64,000 bases of DNA from Limonium bicolor (GCA_023374045.1 CM041779.1:272338062-272402061); one strand, 5' to 3'; numbered from the stretch's first letter, positions 37,009-49,912 are shown. The notes: generated by a model not told the origin, from the letters alone. Program-made: numbers and translations.

Positions 37009-37108
37009 CTTTTTGTAACACCCCATCCAAACCTTCACACTTATCAATAATCGCAGCGGAAATCATAAACTTAACATATACCAAAAGGGCGGTGTTACAC
37101 GCTGTTAG

Positions 37109-39365
37109 TGTAACACCCTAGATTTTGCCTTAAAACATAGGAAATAAAATAACAAAGCTAACGGTGAAAACGGCTTCGAAAACGGACTCCAAACGAGCCC
37201 TAAAGGTGCAAAACAAGCCTGGTCCGAACTTGTGTCCGGACATGGGAAGTTCGGAACAAGCCGAGACATTTAAACTGTGAAAAATCCATCCGTCCGAACT
37301 TGTGTCCGGACATTGATGTTCGGACACAAGTCGAGAGTTAAAAGGGTTTGAAAACCAAAGGCGTCCGAACTTGTGTCCGGACTTGGAAGTTCGGACACAA
37401 GTAAGTTTTGAAAAGTCCGAGAAATTTAACGTGGCGTGTCCGAACATCAATGTTCGGACCAAAGTTCGGACACGCCAAGACAGAGAGCCTCCAAAACGTT
37501 CGGGGCTTGTCCGAACATGGATGTGGACGGACGTTCGGACAGGTCCTGATGGGCATCCTTTCCAGCGAAAACAGAACCAAATTAACATCAAAATTAACCA
37601 TAAAACTCAGCAATCAAAGGAGAATCATTCCAATAACTTAGTACCTCAAATGATAGCAAAATATACCATCGCAAGATCTCATACACAATAAGTATCTCTT
37701 CATCAAATCCAAGACTTCTTAAAGAATTATTCGAGTAAAAACACATCAACTAAATAGCAGCGGAATAGCAAAATCCTTAAGGGCGTTACCGCCACACTCT
37801 AACAAAGAGTGCTCAGGCTTAAACCACTAACCAAAACCAAAACGTTTCCAAAACTTGTAAAACATAACAATTCCAAAACATAACTCAACTTGTTCCAAAC
37901 GTAGCAATTATTCAGTCATCCTAAGCTATGTGACAGCGTGTCCCCATCCCAATTCAGCCATGAGTACCTGCGATCATAAAACAACAATGGAAAACGCGAA
38001 GGGATCGCGCAAATCAGTGAAACTGAGTAAACATTGTCTCAACCTGTAAAATACATTTTGAAACCCAATTTACATTTGCAAAACATTAACTCACACCATA
38101 ATATTAACCAGCTTTACCAACACCAAACCACCATTAGAAAAATGTTTCGGGGGAGAACTTTCCAAGAATCAAATCAATGGTTTACACGGACGACCCAATC
38201 CGGGTCGCAATAATTAGAATTCCACCTCACTCTACGTCCTTAAGTGTGCACACCCCCCAGAAGGTAACTTATGACCCAAAGGAGTAGATCATTAGAGCTT
38301 AACTGCAAGTAATGTCTGCAGGCAAAAGTAATAAGAATATCCACGGGGTACATAGTACCAATAATTACACGGAGCGCCATAAGGCACCAATAATTTACAC
38401 GGAGCACCAGAAGGTACCAATCAATCCAATAACCAATTCAAAGAAAGTCTCCCAAAACGTTTAATCAAACCTTTCGCAAACATCACACCAGAATACACAC
38501 GGGGGAAATAAATCCCAAACTTCCACAATCTCAACCACAGTAAATCCAAATCATCGATAATCACAAAACACAGAGGTAAGAATGTTGAGCACAACATTTA
38601 CCTGGATACGCTCACAGCCACCGAATCACTCAGCAAGGTCAGCAGTAGCGTTCGTCAGGGAATTCGGTGTCTAGAATCGCAAGCAGAAATACAATCAGGA
38701 TCTACTCAAATCAAGGAATTAGTAACCTAACCTTACCAATGGATTCCCCTTACCCTTCTACACGAACCGGCACCAGAGAAGCGGCCTAATGACAATGGAG
38801 AATAAGAGCGTAAATTCAAAAGAGGTTGAGAGCTTGAAGAAAGAGAGGAGCGTTGTGACGGCGTATTGGGGATGAAGAAGATCGTGGTAAGATCGTGAGG
38901 TTAAATAGAAAATAATTAACATAATAAGATAGAAATAAATTGAAAATATATTTTTAAAAGGAGAGAGAACTGGGAAGTAGTTTGTAAAATAATAACTACA
39001 ATAATACTAATCTGAAAACCGAGTATTCAAATAACTTTTAAAACCCTGGAAGGATCTAGATTCAAGATTAAAGAGGTAATTAAATATTATCTGGTTAAAA
39101 TAAAATAGAAGAAGGCTGAATAATCAGATAAAAGAATAATTACATAATAGCTGAATAAATCAATTAGGAAGAGGAAATTATCTTAGGGAGAAGTAAAATC
39201 AATTTTGTATCCTTGAACATAGTAAAGTTGATTGAAGCGAACGCAAATATCTATATATGTAGATATATCTATATATATTGCTTCTCTGGGCCTTTATTAA
39301 TCTTACCAATAACATCCTTGACTATATACTAATTTAATCCTAAGCCAGAATTCACAGGTATTTCA
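37109..39365 (-). mobile_element. 2.26-kb solo LTR inside the chromovirus 5' LTR
   Basis: The unit starts TGTAACACCCT, ends AGGTATTTCA and is flanked by GTTAG (37104-37108 and 39366-39370). There is no primer-binding site or coding region. It is from a related but different family, with its own hairpin array at 37222-37540. This is the innermost and thus latest layer of the nest. The frames at 37130-37691 only read through the hairpins. Confidence 0.88.
37222..37540. repeat. hairpin array in the innermost solo LTR
   Basis: Five units share the arms ACTTGTGTCCG and CGGACACAAGT, for example ACTTGTGTCCGGACAT against ATGTTCGGACACAAGT at about 37299-37340. The last two are variant units built around ATGTTCGGAC. 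The array lies about 110-430 bp from the low-coordinate LTR end. Confidence 0.85.
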
Positions 39366-40800
39366 GTTAGCCACCCACGAGGCTAACAAGGCTGTTACTT
39401 ACAATGTATCGGTCTGATTACGAGAATGCCGAGCATAATTACAACCTTACAAAAATCACTTATCCAAAAGAATGACAATATACCGAGTGCAACTGTACAA
39501 AAATCACCAACTAGCTATACATCCGCTAAAATATAAGGCCACGAGTGTACAGACACTACTCGGTTCAATATCCAAAAATAACAAAAGTATCATCAATCTA
39601 GGACCTAAAGCCATTCTGCTTCCTCGATCCTCATCCTGCAATAAACATAGCCCCCAAAGGGGGTCAGCAACCTTTTGCTGGCATGGTTAACGTCCAGCCC
39701 GCTGACTACCGGGATACACGCAACTATTTGTCATGATAACATGGCGTTGATTTTAACATACAACATGCATATATTTAACAGGAATTATTGTAGAACAATA
39801 ACAACACATACATCGTGAAAACAACTCACTTTAGAAAACAACCAACACAATTAGTCAACTTTTAAGCCTAGAGAATGACTTCATCCTCATGTTAAGCTTA
39901 ACACATATCCCATTACTGTTTGTTAGTCGAATGAACAACTTAACTTAAAAGATGAGGCGGGTATGATTACCCGTACACATCAACACATAATTTCCCCCTA
40001 GCCCGAGTGGAAGTCAGGTAGGTAAGCTTTGGCTAAGCTAATGGGAGGTCGAATTCCCCATAAAAGGAAAACTACCCTAACATAAGGAGAGAGCCGAATC
40101 TGATTCAGATGTCGACACCCATACATACACGCGTGACCGGAACGACCGGATTCCTCACTCCCCAGGTTAGCACTCGTTAGAAGTCCCACAATGGGAGCTT
40201 AACAATATCTCACACAAGTAAGTGTTTAAGTCAGTTAGACATACAAGGGAAGCAAGGCGCAATTCAACAACAAATACCACAACTAAACATACATAGCCGT
40301 GGTTAGAACGTTCCTTAGGTTGGGGACGTTATTACCGGATACCGTTCTCTTACGTTTCCTAGCTTTGGTTAATTAATAGTTAGCACGCATTCGAGGTTAC
40401 CGGTATCGGTACGCACACGTTACATTAGTAATAAGAACTGTAAACTCATTTCATGGTTTAATCTTACAAGGTTGTAAACACCCAGAAAAAACAAACAACA
40501 CACAAGCCGGTGTAAACCGGTAGGCAACAGACTGCAAGAAAACCATACCTTGGTCCTTGCTGTGATTGGTTCCCACCGCTGGAGAATCCTATACACATTT
40601 AGTAATGTCGGTTAATTAATGTACTAGACCTTTATTAATTTGTTACTTCACATTCCTAGTCTATTTTTCTTTCACACTTTATTATGATTTTTCCATCTTC
40701 CTAGTTATCATTATAACCCACCTACATGTCCTAGACAAACCCCCGCAAACGGAAGTCAAAACGGGGGTCAAACGAGCAAATTATGTTAAAAACAGTGACA

Positions 40801-41264
40801 TGTCCGAACTTGTGTCCGACATCAATGTTCGGACACAAGCCGAGACTTAGAAATTGAAAACTGGCGTTTGTCCGAACTTGTGTCCGATCTTTGAAGTTCG
40901 GACACAAGTCGAACAAAATTTGGGAAGATTTTAGAAACGTCCGAACTTGTGTCCGGACATCAAAGGTCGGACACAAGTCGAGAGCGAATCTGGAAAATTT
41001 TTCAACGTGTCCGAACTTGTGTCCGGACGTCGAAGGTCGGACACAAGTCGAGACTAAAACTTGAGAAAAATTTTGACGCGTCCGAACTTGTGTCCGGACA
41101 TCAAAGGTCGGACACAAGTCGAGACTGAAACCTGGGGAAAAAATTTAACGTGTCCGGACTTCAAAGGTCGGACAGAAGTCCGGACATCACCCGAAACTCG
41201 GAAAATTTATAACACAACGAGGCATGTCCGAACTTCCAAGTCCGGACGGAAGTTCGGACGTGCC
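40801..41264. repeat. hairpin array in the chromovirus 5' LTR
   Basis: This is the counterpart of the array at 28751-29213 with only a few base differences. One of them is loss of a G in the first unit. Confidence 0.85.
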
Positions 41265-42699
41265 TGTAAGTTCATTTTCAAATTGTATTTTCAACACAGA
41301 ATTGCACCCAAACTTTATACAATTTTTGGCATGATCTCCCCATATTATTATGTTTCCCCCACATTATTTAGCCCACCAAAACACTTTGACATCAACTCAT
41401 TCAAAAACACAAATTTGTATACAAATCCCATCAATTTGACAACAGCACCACAATGTGTATAACCCTTAAAGTTTGGCACTTAAACAACAACAAATTAAAC
41501 ACTGAATTTCCTCATATTATTAGCAACACCTGCATTACACCCAACATTTATTTGCTCAAACAAAACACATTTCATAGCTCACACATTAGTTGAAGGTAAG
41601 TTAATTACCTTGGTTATTCTTTCCAAACTTCCCCCTTCTCTTTACTTCTTGTTCCACAATCGGTACTCAACGGGATAGATTGCTACACTAATGACCAAGC
41701 CAAGATAGCCACAATGAGTATTTAGGGTTTATAATTCCATTAACCCTAGAATTTAGAAATTACTTGAACACATGGAGGGAACTACCTTCTACTTCGAGAT
41801 GAAGTGATTGGCAATGAATTAGGGCTAGCTCCAACACCTCAAGGAGATTGAACAAGCTAACATGGAGAACAAGCATGGTGTTCAAAATAGGGAAAATCGA
41901 TTTCAAGAAGGAAATGGAGGAATAAGTGAAATTTTGGTTTCCTTCTTACCTTAGAACAACAAGAAGATGATTGGCTTCAAGAATATGAAGTTTCTTCTTC
42001 GAAATGTGGTGCACCCATGGAGATGAAATATGGAGTTTTGAGATTTTGAAAGGTGCAAAATGATCCCCAAGATGAGAGGAGTATTTTGGTGAAAGAATTT
42101 CTTGATTTGGAGCTAGAATGAAGAAGTTACAAGGAGTTGAAGTTGGGGTTTCTTTGGCTTGTAAAAATTGCCATTGCTGGCAACAAGAACAGGAAGAGAG
42201 AGAGCTGGGTGAGGGAAAAGAAAAACGTGAATGAGAGAATGAGGGGAAGAGAGAGAGTATGAGAGAGAGTTAGTGTGTGAGGGGAATTTTATTATTTTGT
42301 AGTTTAGTAAATAAGTAGAATTAATAGAGTAGAGGGGAAAATAAAATCTGATTTTATATTACAATGTGAGAGAGTGGCACTTGGTCATTAGTAGATAACA
42401 CCCGTTAATTCCCGAACTGTCAGTTTTAACAGTCCGGGTCCGGTTTCCGGAATGTATTTATATATTTTTTTCCTAAAAATTCTTAGACTTTAATTAGTAT
42501 ATAATTATAGTTATAAAATCAACTATAATTTATACAAGTCCGTTTTAGACGTTTAAAGTCACGTTTGTGCTTTTAATCCATTATATGGATTCGTTTCTTT
42601 CGGAAATTTCTCCCACATGTTCTTAGTGACTAATTAAGTCTTAAATTATATTAATTATCTAATTAACTAACATATTAAGGTTTGGGGTATTTCACAAGG

Positions 42700-42960
42700 T
42701 CCAGCCCAATTTCACTTCAAATTTTCAACCAGCCCAATCTCACTCCAAAACTCAATCCAATTTTAGCTTTTATTCAATCCAATCTCAACTCAATTCCAAT
42801 TCAACTTCAGTTCAAATCCAATTTAATTTCAATCCAACTTCAATTCAATTCAAGTTCAACTGCAACCAATTTCAACCAACCCAATTCATTTCAAATTCAG
42901 CCCAATTCAATTTAACCCGACTCAATTCAATTCAGCCGACTCGATCCAACATCAGCCCAA
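42700..42960. repeat. CAATTCAA-type simple repeat in the Tat LTR
   Basis: The first 260 bp after the chromovirus are dominated by CAATTC, CCAATC and AACTTCAA words, also seen just before the insertion at 27100-27217. The frame at 42682-42915 is only this repeat. Confidence 0.6.
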
Positions 42961-43404
42961 CTTGTACATTCAATTCAAACTTCCAAAAATAAAAATCTTT
43001 TAATTTTGTTCCAAACCTCAAAAATTCAAAACTCATTCAAATACATTTCAAATAAATTCAAATAAACCTTTTCAAAAATTCTAAGCAACTCCTTTTCTTT
43101 TATTCAAATCTCATCATATTTGTAAAGAAACCATTTTGTGAAATTTTTAAGGGAAAAACTCTTCTCACATCACAGAAAACTCTTCTCAAAACGCAGAAAG
43201 TTCTTCTCACATATACAGAATGTTTTCTCCTAAAAACATTTCTCAAAATCAGTGTTTCTTCATCGAGAATTCCGAACAACTTTCAAAGTTTTCTAACTTA
43301 GTTTTCAAATCCAAATAAAACGTTTTCAGGGAACAAGAAATGTCTAACCTCTTCAAAACATTTTCTTCCTAGTTAGACATCACTTGTCTCTCTTCCAAAA
43401 ATAA

Positions 43405-43565
43405 AAATCCGAGGCGGGGCACTAGGGTCGTCACATCCCTTGTCGCAGTCTGGATTTCTTTAGGCGGGGCATTCGGTGACAAACCCCCTAATTGCAGCCT
43501 AGATTTTTACAAGGCGGGGTGCTAGGGATGTAACTGCCTTCTTAGTAGCAGCCGGGATTTCAGAA
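43405..43565. repeat. three-unit minisatellite in the Tat LTR
   Basis: Three imperfect units of about 52-55 bp each start GGCGGGGC or GGCGGGGTGC and end near GCAGYCTGGATTT. They begin close to 43411, 43462 and 43514. Confidence 0.65.
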
Positions 43566-44204
43566 TCGTCTAACTCCCTTCCACTCGATTTCAATGTTTC
43601 CGGTTTTTAACGTTTTAAAACCCAGGAGTTAGAGACGTTTATTAGGGTTTGACCGAGAGCATCTCATTCATGATGTTTCTCTCTAAGCCCTACTTTTCGA
43701 CATAAATTCATTGCCCCATCTTTCGAGCCTCGGCACTTACCAATAATTAAGTGTCGTGTTCGAGGGGGTACATAGGGTAATCCCTCGGGATTATCTGCCC
43801 TTTTACAACAAAATGATTTTTCTCAACCGCTTTCGAACCTCAAATTTAAAAACCCCAGGCTCTCTATTCAAACTTCAATTGCCTCACACATACTCAAATC
43901 ATCTTCAAAACCCCAAAACACTTCATACGCAAATCACCATTCAAACTCCAAATCGCCTCAAACTCGAATCATCTCCCTAATCCCAACTCCTCTCTAACTT
44001 CTAACGTCTCACAGGCCCGAGCGCCTCACAGACTCGAACATCTCAATTTCTCCACCATTTTAAGATTCAAGTGTCTCACAGACCTGAGCGTCTCACAGGC
44101 CTTGAAATCCCATGCCAACCGTCTCATAGACCCGAGCGTCTCACAGACTAATCTCTCACACCCAAAACTTCAAACCCTTCAAAACTTCCAAAACCCCAAA
44201 ACCC

Positions 44205-44455
44205 CTGAACTACGTAAGGTCTGATCTCAACAGGGAGTTGAGTACGTAGGCAACCCACACAGGGTGCAACCCCACATCAATCAAAATGCCCTTTTGCACT
44301 CAGCCATCTCACCTTCAAACAACCCCGACTCCCAACCCTTGATTACCTCACAAAACTCCTAAATCCCAAAAGCGTGAACTACGTAAAGTCTGATCTCAAC
44401 AGGGAGTTGAGTACGTAGGCAGCCCATCTAGGGTGCAACCCCATTCCAATAAAAA
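44205..44455. repeat. repeated GAACTACGTAAG / GAGTACGTAGGCA phrase of Tat LTRs
   Basis: A phrase of about 70 bp (AACTACGTAAGGTCTGATCT, then CAACAGGGAGTTGAGTACGT and AGGCAACCC) occurs at about 44210 and again at about 44390. The paired ACTACGTA...TACGTAG motif is a hallmark of Tat-lineage LTRs as I know them. A CTCACAGAC/CCCGAGCGT repeat lies just before it at 44005-44160. Confidence 0.6.
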
Positions 44456-45181
44456 AAAACCCTTTCCCACTCTAAGGTGTTCTTCATACCTCTCAAAACA
44501 TTCAAATCCCTCTTGAATCCCATAAACCCTCGATTTCTTCAACTCTCAAAATCAGATTCCAAATCTTTCAGTCTATACTCATTCGAATTCATCAATTCTT
44601 CTTCTTGGCGTTAGCTTGGCAGAAAAGCTCACCTCATCCACTCGTTTTCTCTCCTCCTGTCCTAATCCTATCCTTGGCTTTTAAATGAATCTCTTCAATA
44701 AGGTTTTGAAAGAAGACAATCCCGACAATTGGAGACCGAGGTTTCCTCGGGCACCAATCTGAAGTCGTGGTCGTTGCCACTTCTAAGGGGTGTAACCCAG
44801 TGCGAACTCACAACAGAATCTCTGACATGACCAGATAAGTCCTATCCATAGGCAACAATCTCAGAGTCAATTAACGGTTCTTAGAACCCTTCTCCTCCCT
44901 TCCTAGTTCCTTAGGTCAAACTAGGTGGCGACTCTAGTCAATTTCCGCCCTTAGGGCATAAGTCCGCATGGAGCCCATTGAGAGCGGGTGTAGTGTTCAC
45001 TAACACTCCCCCTTATGCTTTCTGGGAAAGACGGACGATAGAGTAGGTATTTGAGGGCTGTCATGAATAACAGGTTTTCACCCTCCACAGAATGGCATTT
45101 TAGGATCTAGGCTTTTTAGTCAGACCATATTTTGATAGACCCCCCCCCCCCTCATACCGAAAAATCACCCTCCACACTACT

Positions 45182-46480
45182 CACTCATTGGGAGCTATTC
45201 AAGAAGGAAGAAAAAGAGAGAATTTTTGAAATGCATACAAGGTTCACCAAGCTGATCAACGAAATGTTGGCGCTTAGAAGAACTATCTCTAACGAGGATC
45301 AAATTCGGAAGTTCCTCAGATCTCTTCCTGTCTCCTTTGACAGCAAAGTCAATGCCATGCAAAAAGTACATGATCTCTCCAAGATGTCTCTGGCAGACAT
45401 GCTAGGATTTCTAATGGCTTCTGAGTTAAAACTACAACACAGGAATTCAGAAAGCTCATCAAGAGATAGAGGGAAAGGCATAGCCCTTCAAGTAGCTGAA
45501 AATGAAAGATCCGAGTCAGGAGACGACAATGATGAAATGGTCTTCTATGCTAAGAGGTACGTTCGAAAGTTCATAAGAAATAAAATGAAGAAAGGCAAGG
45601 AGTCCAAGGAGTCGGATGATCAAAAGAAAAACAATGACATGTGTTTTGGGTGTTCAAAACGCGGACATCATATCAAAGACTGTCCTCAACGATCCTGAGA
45701 GGACAACGGCAGGGTCAAGAGGCCTGTCCGACGATCATTCAACAAAGGACCAAAGAAGGAAGCCTTTGTTGCCGCATGGGGAGATTCTGAACGGAGTGAT
45801 GACAATAAAACCTCAGACAGCGACATCTCAAATGATGAGAAGGCTCACCTATGCCGTGAAGAAGTGTGCCTGATGGCACAAGACAATGATGTCTCAGAAT
45901 CAGAAGAAGAAGAAGAAGAAGAAGAAGAAGAAGAAGAACAACATAAGGTAAACTATTCTAAACTTAGAAGGAGAATTCAAAAGGTTGAACTTCTAGGACT
46001 TAGAAAGTTTTCTCTTACATTAGTTGATCACCTAGAGGCATTAGAAACTGAAAACGATGAACTTTTGGAGGAAAATGAGGAATTAAGAAAAACCTCGGAT
46101 AAAAGCAAGGTAGATAATCTCATGAGGACACTCATGAAATTACAAAGTAATTATAGTGAAATTCTCTCCGTTCATGAAAATTTGAAGCATGAAAAACAAC
46201 CTAAAATCGATGAATTGATTGTTGCGCTTAACGCAAAAGAAAAGGAACTAGCTACCATCAAAGAAAAACATTCTAAGATAGAATCTGTTTCTAAGACACC
46301 CATGAGGAGAAGCAAATGACAGGTCGGATACCGGTCAGAGACCAGTCATAGAGATGTCTGCAGCTTATGCAGACAACCTGGTCATCATGAATCCAATTGC
46401 TATAAAACGTGCTTTATGAGGCATTGACAACTCAAGAAACTAGGACTAAAATGGGTAGTCAAAAATGATCTTAGAACATT
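45182..46480 (+). pseudogene. gag: SIRE gag, C-terminal part with zinc knuckles and acidic coiled-coil region
   Basis: Coding resumes directly after the Tat LTR with 'HWELFKKEEKERIFEM', completing the Copia Gag domain ('ISNEDQIRKFLRSLP'). The first zinc knuckle is 'CFGCSKRGHHIKDC' at about 45642. One TGA follows at 45696; then the same frame continues through an acidic tract encoded by about 14 GAA/GAG codons (45901-45942), a heptad-like Leu/Glu region (about 46020-46310) suited to a coiled coil, a TGA at 46317, and a second knuckle 'CSLCRQPGHHESNC' at about 46358. TGA 46428 and two stops near 46477 end it. The SIRE lineage is known for long Gag with such spacers. Confidence 0.85.
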
Positions 46481-46483
46481 TAA

Positions 46484-49400
46484 GTGCAAAATCGAGTGAT
46501 AATGGACCCCTGCTGGTACATCGATAGTGGGTGCTCTAAACACATGACAGGAGACAAAAAGAAGTTCTTCTCACTCGAACCAGGAAGCCAAGGAACTGTC
46601 TCTTTTGGTGACAACAAGAAAGGAAAAATCATCGGTGTAGGTAAGGTTGGTATTACATCTGATTATGTCATAGATAGTGTAAATTTAGTTCATGGTTTAA
46701 AGTTCAACTTGCTTAGTGTTTCTCAAATTTGTGACAAAGGCAATTCAGTTCACTTCTATCCTAAACATTGTAGCATAGTAAGTCAGAACAATGGCAAAGA
46801 GTTATTAAAGGGGAAAAGGTGGAAAAATGTTTATGTAACTAGTTTAGAGGATATTGACAGTCCTAATCTTTCATGCTTGACTACTTCAATAGATAGTCTA
46901 TGGCACAAAAGACTAGGGCATGTTAGCACTTCCTTGTTAAAGAAACTTGTCAAGAAACAGTTGGTAAGAGGTCTTCCTGAGATTAAGAAATCTGAGACCA
47001 ATATTTGTGATACATGTGTTAGAAACAAGCAAACTAAGACTTCTTTCAAATCAAAGAACTTAGTTAGTACATCCAAGCCACTTGAATTACTTCACATGGA
47101 CTTATGTGGACCTATGAAAATCAAAAGTTTTGGAGGAAATTGGTATGTGTTTGTGATTGTTGATGATTACTCACGATTTGTTTGGACACTCTTCATTGCT
47201 TCCAAAGACGAAGTCTTTGAGAAATTCCAAGTCTTTGTAGGAAAAGTCCAAGTACAACTCAACCACAAAATCAAGGCTCTTCGGTCGATCATAGGTCAGA
47301 GTTTGAGAATCAACAATTCATGGATATGTGTAAACAACATGGGATTAATCACACATATTCATCACCAAGAACACCCCAACAGAATGGGGTAGTTGAGCGT
47401 AAGAACAGAACACTACAAGAGGTAGCCAGGGCCATGCTATTGAGGAGCAGTCTTCCTCAGATCTTCTAGGCAGAAGCAGTGGCAACTACATGCTACATCA
47501 CAAATAGAACGCTTATACGAACTATCCTCAACAAAACTTCCTATGAGTTAATCAAGGGAAGAAAACCAAACATAAGTCACTTTCAGGACCTTTGGTTGCA
47601 AATGTTATGTCCACAACAATGAAAAGAGTCCCCTTGGAAAGTTTGATGCCAGAAGCGATGTGGCCATCTTCCTTGGATACTCTGAAAGAAGCCGGGCATA
47701 CAAAGTATACAACAAAAAGACATTAAAGGTGGAAGAAAGTGTGCACGTGGTCTTTGACGAGGCTGACGTACTCAAGATCAAGAAATCTGATGAAGATGAA
47801 GAACTTGGATTTGATCTAGTTGACCAGGATCACACAGATAATCCCAAAGATGAATCATTGACTGAAGAAAAATTGCCTGACAGGTCAGCGATAGGTCAAC
47901 AACAGGTCGACAAAGGAAACAATGATGTCGAGGATCCTCTATCTTCATCAACCATTCATCAATCTCGTGCTTTGTACAAAAATCATCCATTGGAGAATAT
48001 CATATCAGACATATCCAAAGGAACTCAGATAAGAGCACAAACTCGAGATCTTCTAGCCTTCTTAACGACAGTCTCACCCATCGAGCCAAAGAACATCAAG
48101 GAAGCTCTTCGAGACTCAGACTGGATCAATGCAATGCAAGAAGAACTAAACCAGTTTGAAAGATGCTAAGTCTGGCATCTTGTGCCTCGTCCTTCACATC
48201 AAGGGATACTTGGCACAAAATGGGTCTTTAGAAACAAACTGAATGAGATGGGAGAAGTTGTCAAGAACAAAGCTCGTTTGGTAGCTCAAGGATATCGTCA
48301 ACAAGAAGGGATAGACTTCCAAGAAACCTTTCCTCCAGTAGCAAGGATGGAGTCCAGATTACTAATTGCATTTGCTGCACACAAAGGAATCAAACTCTTC
48401 CAACTTGATATCAAAAGTGTCTTCCTAAATGGGCACGTCAAAGAGGAAGTGTATGTTGAGCAACCTCATGGTTTTAAGACACAAGAAGGAAAGGACATGG
48501 TACTTAAACTCGACAAAGCTCTTTATAGGCTCAAACAAGCTCCAAGATCATGATATGATCGTCTTTCTTCCTATCTCTTGGAAAACCAATTTAAAAGAGG
48601 AAAGGTGAATAAAACCTTGTTTTTGAACAACAACAAGAGGGATTTCTTAATTGTGCAAGTATACGTTGATGATATAATCTTTGGAGCCTCTAATGAGAAA
48701 TATTGCAAGAAATTTGAAGCATTGATGAAAAGGGAATTTGAGATGAGTGATCTGGGTGAATTGAAGTTCTTTCTAGGACTTCAAGTCAAGCAAAATGATG
48801 AAGGGACTATCATATCCCAAGAGAAGTATGTAAAGGATTTGCTGAAGAAATTTGGAATGGAGGAATGTGAAACGTTTGACACACCAATGGCAGTTGGCAC
48901 CAAGATGGGCATCATGACTGATGACCAACCGGTCGACCAGCGATCATACAGGGAGATGATTGGTTCTCTACTATATTTAACTGCTAGTAGACCTGACATT
49001 ATGTATAGTGTTTACTTATGTGCCAGGTTTCAAGCAGATCCAAGAGAAAGTCACCTTATAGTTGTAAAAAGAATCATGCGTATTTTAAAAGGAACCATGA
49101 ATCTTGGTCTCTTTTATCCTAAGTTCACTAACTGTAACGTTGTAGGATTTTCAGATGCAGACTATGGAGGATCTATCACCGATAGAAAGAGTACGTCGGG
49201 GACAGCATTCTTTGTTGGGTCTTGTCTGATTGCATGGGGATCAAAGAAACAACAAAGTGTTGCCATCTCAACAGCTGAATCTGAACACATTGCTGGCATG
49301 TTGTTGTGCTCAACTCCTATGGCTTAAACAACAAATTGGTGATTATGGCGTCAAAACGGGTACGTTACCAATTATGTGTGACAATACAAGTGCCATCTCT

Positions 49401-49612
49401 ATCTCTAAAAATCATGTGCATCATTCTCGTACCAAACATATTGACATTAGACGTCACTTTCTTAGATATTGTTGTGTGAAAAGGAATTAGTTGGTCTAAA
49501 GTATATTTCTACTGAAGACCAACTAGCTGACATCTTTACTAAGCCATTAAGTAGTGAAAGATTTACTAAGATTGTTCATGATTTTGGAATGATATTCATT
49601 AATCAAAATTAA
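46484..49612 (+). pseudogene. pol: SIRE pol: protease, integrase, RT, RNase H
   Basis: Ty1/Copia order is clear. Protease/GAG-pre-integrase starts 'WYIDSGCSKHMTG' near 46508. The integrase zinc region has 'LWHKRLGHVS' and 'CDTCVRNKQTK', and the core has 'LHMDLCGPMK'. After a frameshift at about 47290 follow 'SDHRSEFEN' and 'QQNGVVERKNRT', so the catalytic D, D and E are all present, in two frames. RT spans about 47990-49000 with '[20 protein letters not shown]' and active site 'VQVYVDDIIFG' near 48656. RNase H has 'GFSDADYGG' and 'STAESEH', ending in another frame at TAA 49610. Stops at 47468 and 48551 replace Trp codons, and TAA 48167 lies before 'VWHLVPRP'. It is clearly inactive. Confidence 0.9.
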
Positions 49613-49903
49613 ACTGTCTTTTATTTCCCATGATCGGTCACCAACATGTGAGCAACACCTATTATATTGTCGTTCAGTAGTCAACGATCAGTTTAATGCA
49701 TAGAAATTATGTCAAACGACTACTTGAAACAGATTTGTCATTTTCCACAAAGTGAGGTTAGTTTAGAGATAGCTCAACGGGTAGAAAAGGGAAAATCGCC
49801 AACGATCGATGACAGACTGTCACGACCGCTGCCCGTTATGAATAGTACCATTGGGACATGTCAGCGAGCGAACGAGGAGCGGTCGTTGACCGTTACTTGA
49901 TAT
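49613..49903 (+). other. SIRE spacer after pol, rich in GGTCG-type palindromes
   Basis: This non-coding 290 bp holds several words such as GATCGGTCACC, GACAGACTGTCACGACCG and GCGGTCGTTGACCGTT. The last lies directly before the TATA box at 49904. The frame at 49709-49900 has no recognisable domain. Confidence 0.5.
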
Positions 49904-49912
49904 CTATAAAAG
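49904..49912 (+). promoter_or_regulatory. internal TATA box upstream of the SIRE envelope-position ORF
   Basis: CTATAAAAG is followed by about 190 bp of C/T-rich leader (CTCTCTAATCTCTCTAAGC and similar) and then ATG 50106. Together they look like a complete plant core promoter and 5' leader inside the element. Confidence 0.5.

Larger units (their letters stand above)
27223..42694 (-). mobile_element. Tekay/Del-type chromovirus (Ty3/Gypsy) carrying an AlkB gene
   Basis: Read on the minus strand, the element has a 5' LTR at 37014-42694, primer-binding site 36997-37008, gag, an extra AlkB ORF, protease, RT, RNase H, integrase with a C-terminal chromodomain-like region, a polypurine tract and a 3' LTR at 27223-30629. 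The TSD is CAAGG (27218-27222 and 42695-42699). The LTRs are 3407 and about 3419 bp (the latter without its inner solo LTR) and very alike, so this is one of the younger insertions. Integrase after RT and the chromodomain place it in the chromoviruses. Gag and pol carry frameshifts and stops; the AlkB frame does not. Confidence 0.93.
37014..42694 (-). repeat. 5' LTR of the chromovirus, split by a solo LTR
   Basis: LTR sequence occupies 37014-37108 and 39371-42694 and matches 27223-30629 almost base for base over long stretches. It includes the hairpin array at 40801-41264. It has small insertions relative to the 3' LTR, such as about 20 bp in the GAGAGAG tract near 42260. No coding region is supported. 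Confidence 0.93.
23325..45176 (+). mobile_element. Tat/Ogre-type giant solo LTR (about 6.4 kb) inserted in SIRE gag
   Basis: The unit starts TGTAGACACC, ends CCCTCCACA and is flanked by CTACT (23320-23324 and 45177-45181). After removing the chromovirus at 27223-42694, 6375 bp remain. Tat-type LTR hallmarks are the TGTAGACACC start, two copies of a GAACTACGTA...GAGTACGTAGGCA phrase at about 44210 and 44390, and GGTGGCGACTC near 44925. There is one TATA box, no repeat of the ends and no pol sequence, so it is a solo LTR. Its frames (for example 25797-26132 and 26513-26851) have no recognisable domain. Its own orientation is taken as plus from the TATA box. Confidence 0.82.

Noticed and set aside
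45140..45152. Run of about 13 C bases
   Set aside because: It is a homopolymer near the end of the Tat LTR; it may vary or be a sequencing artefact, and no function is implied.
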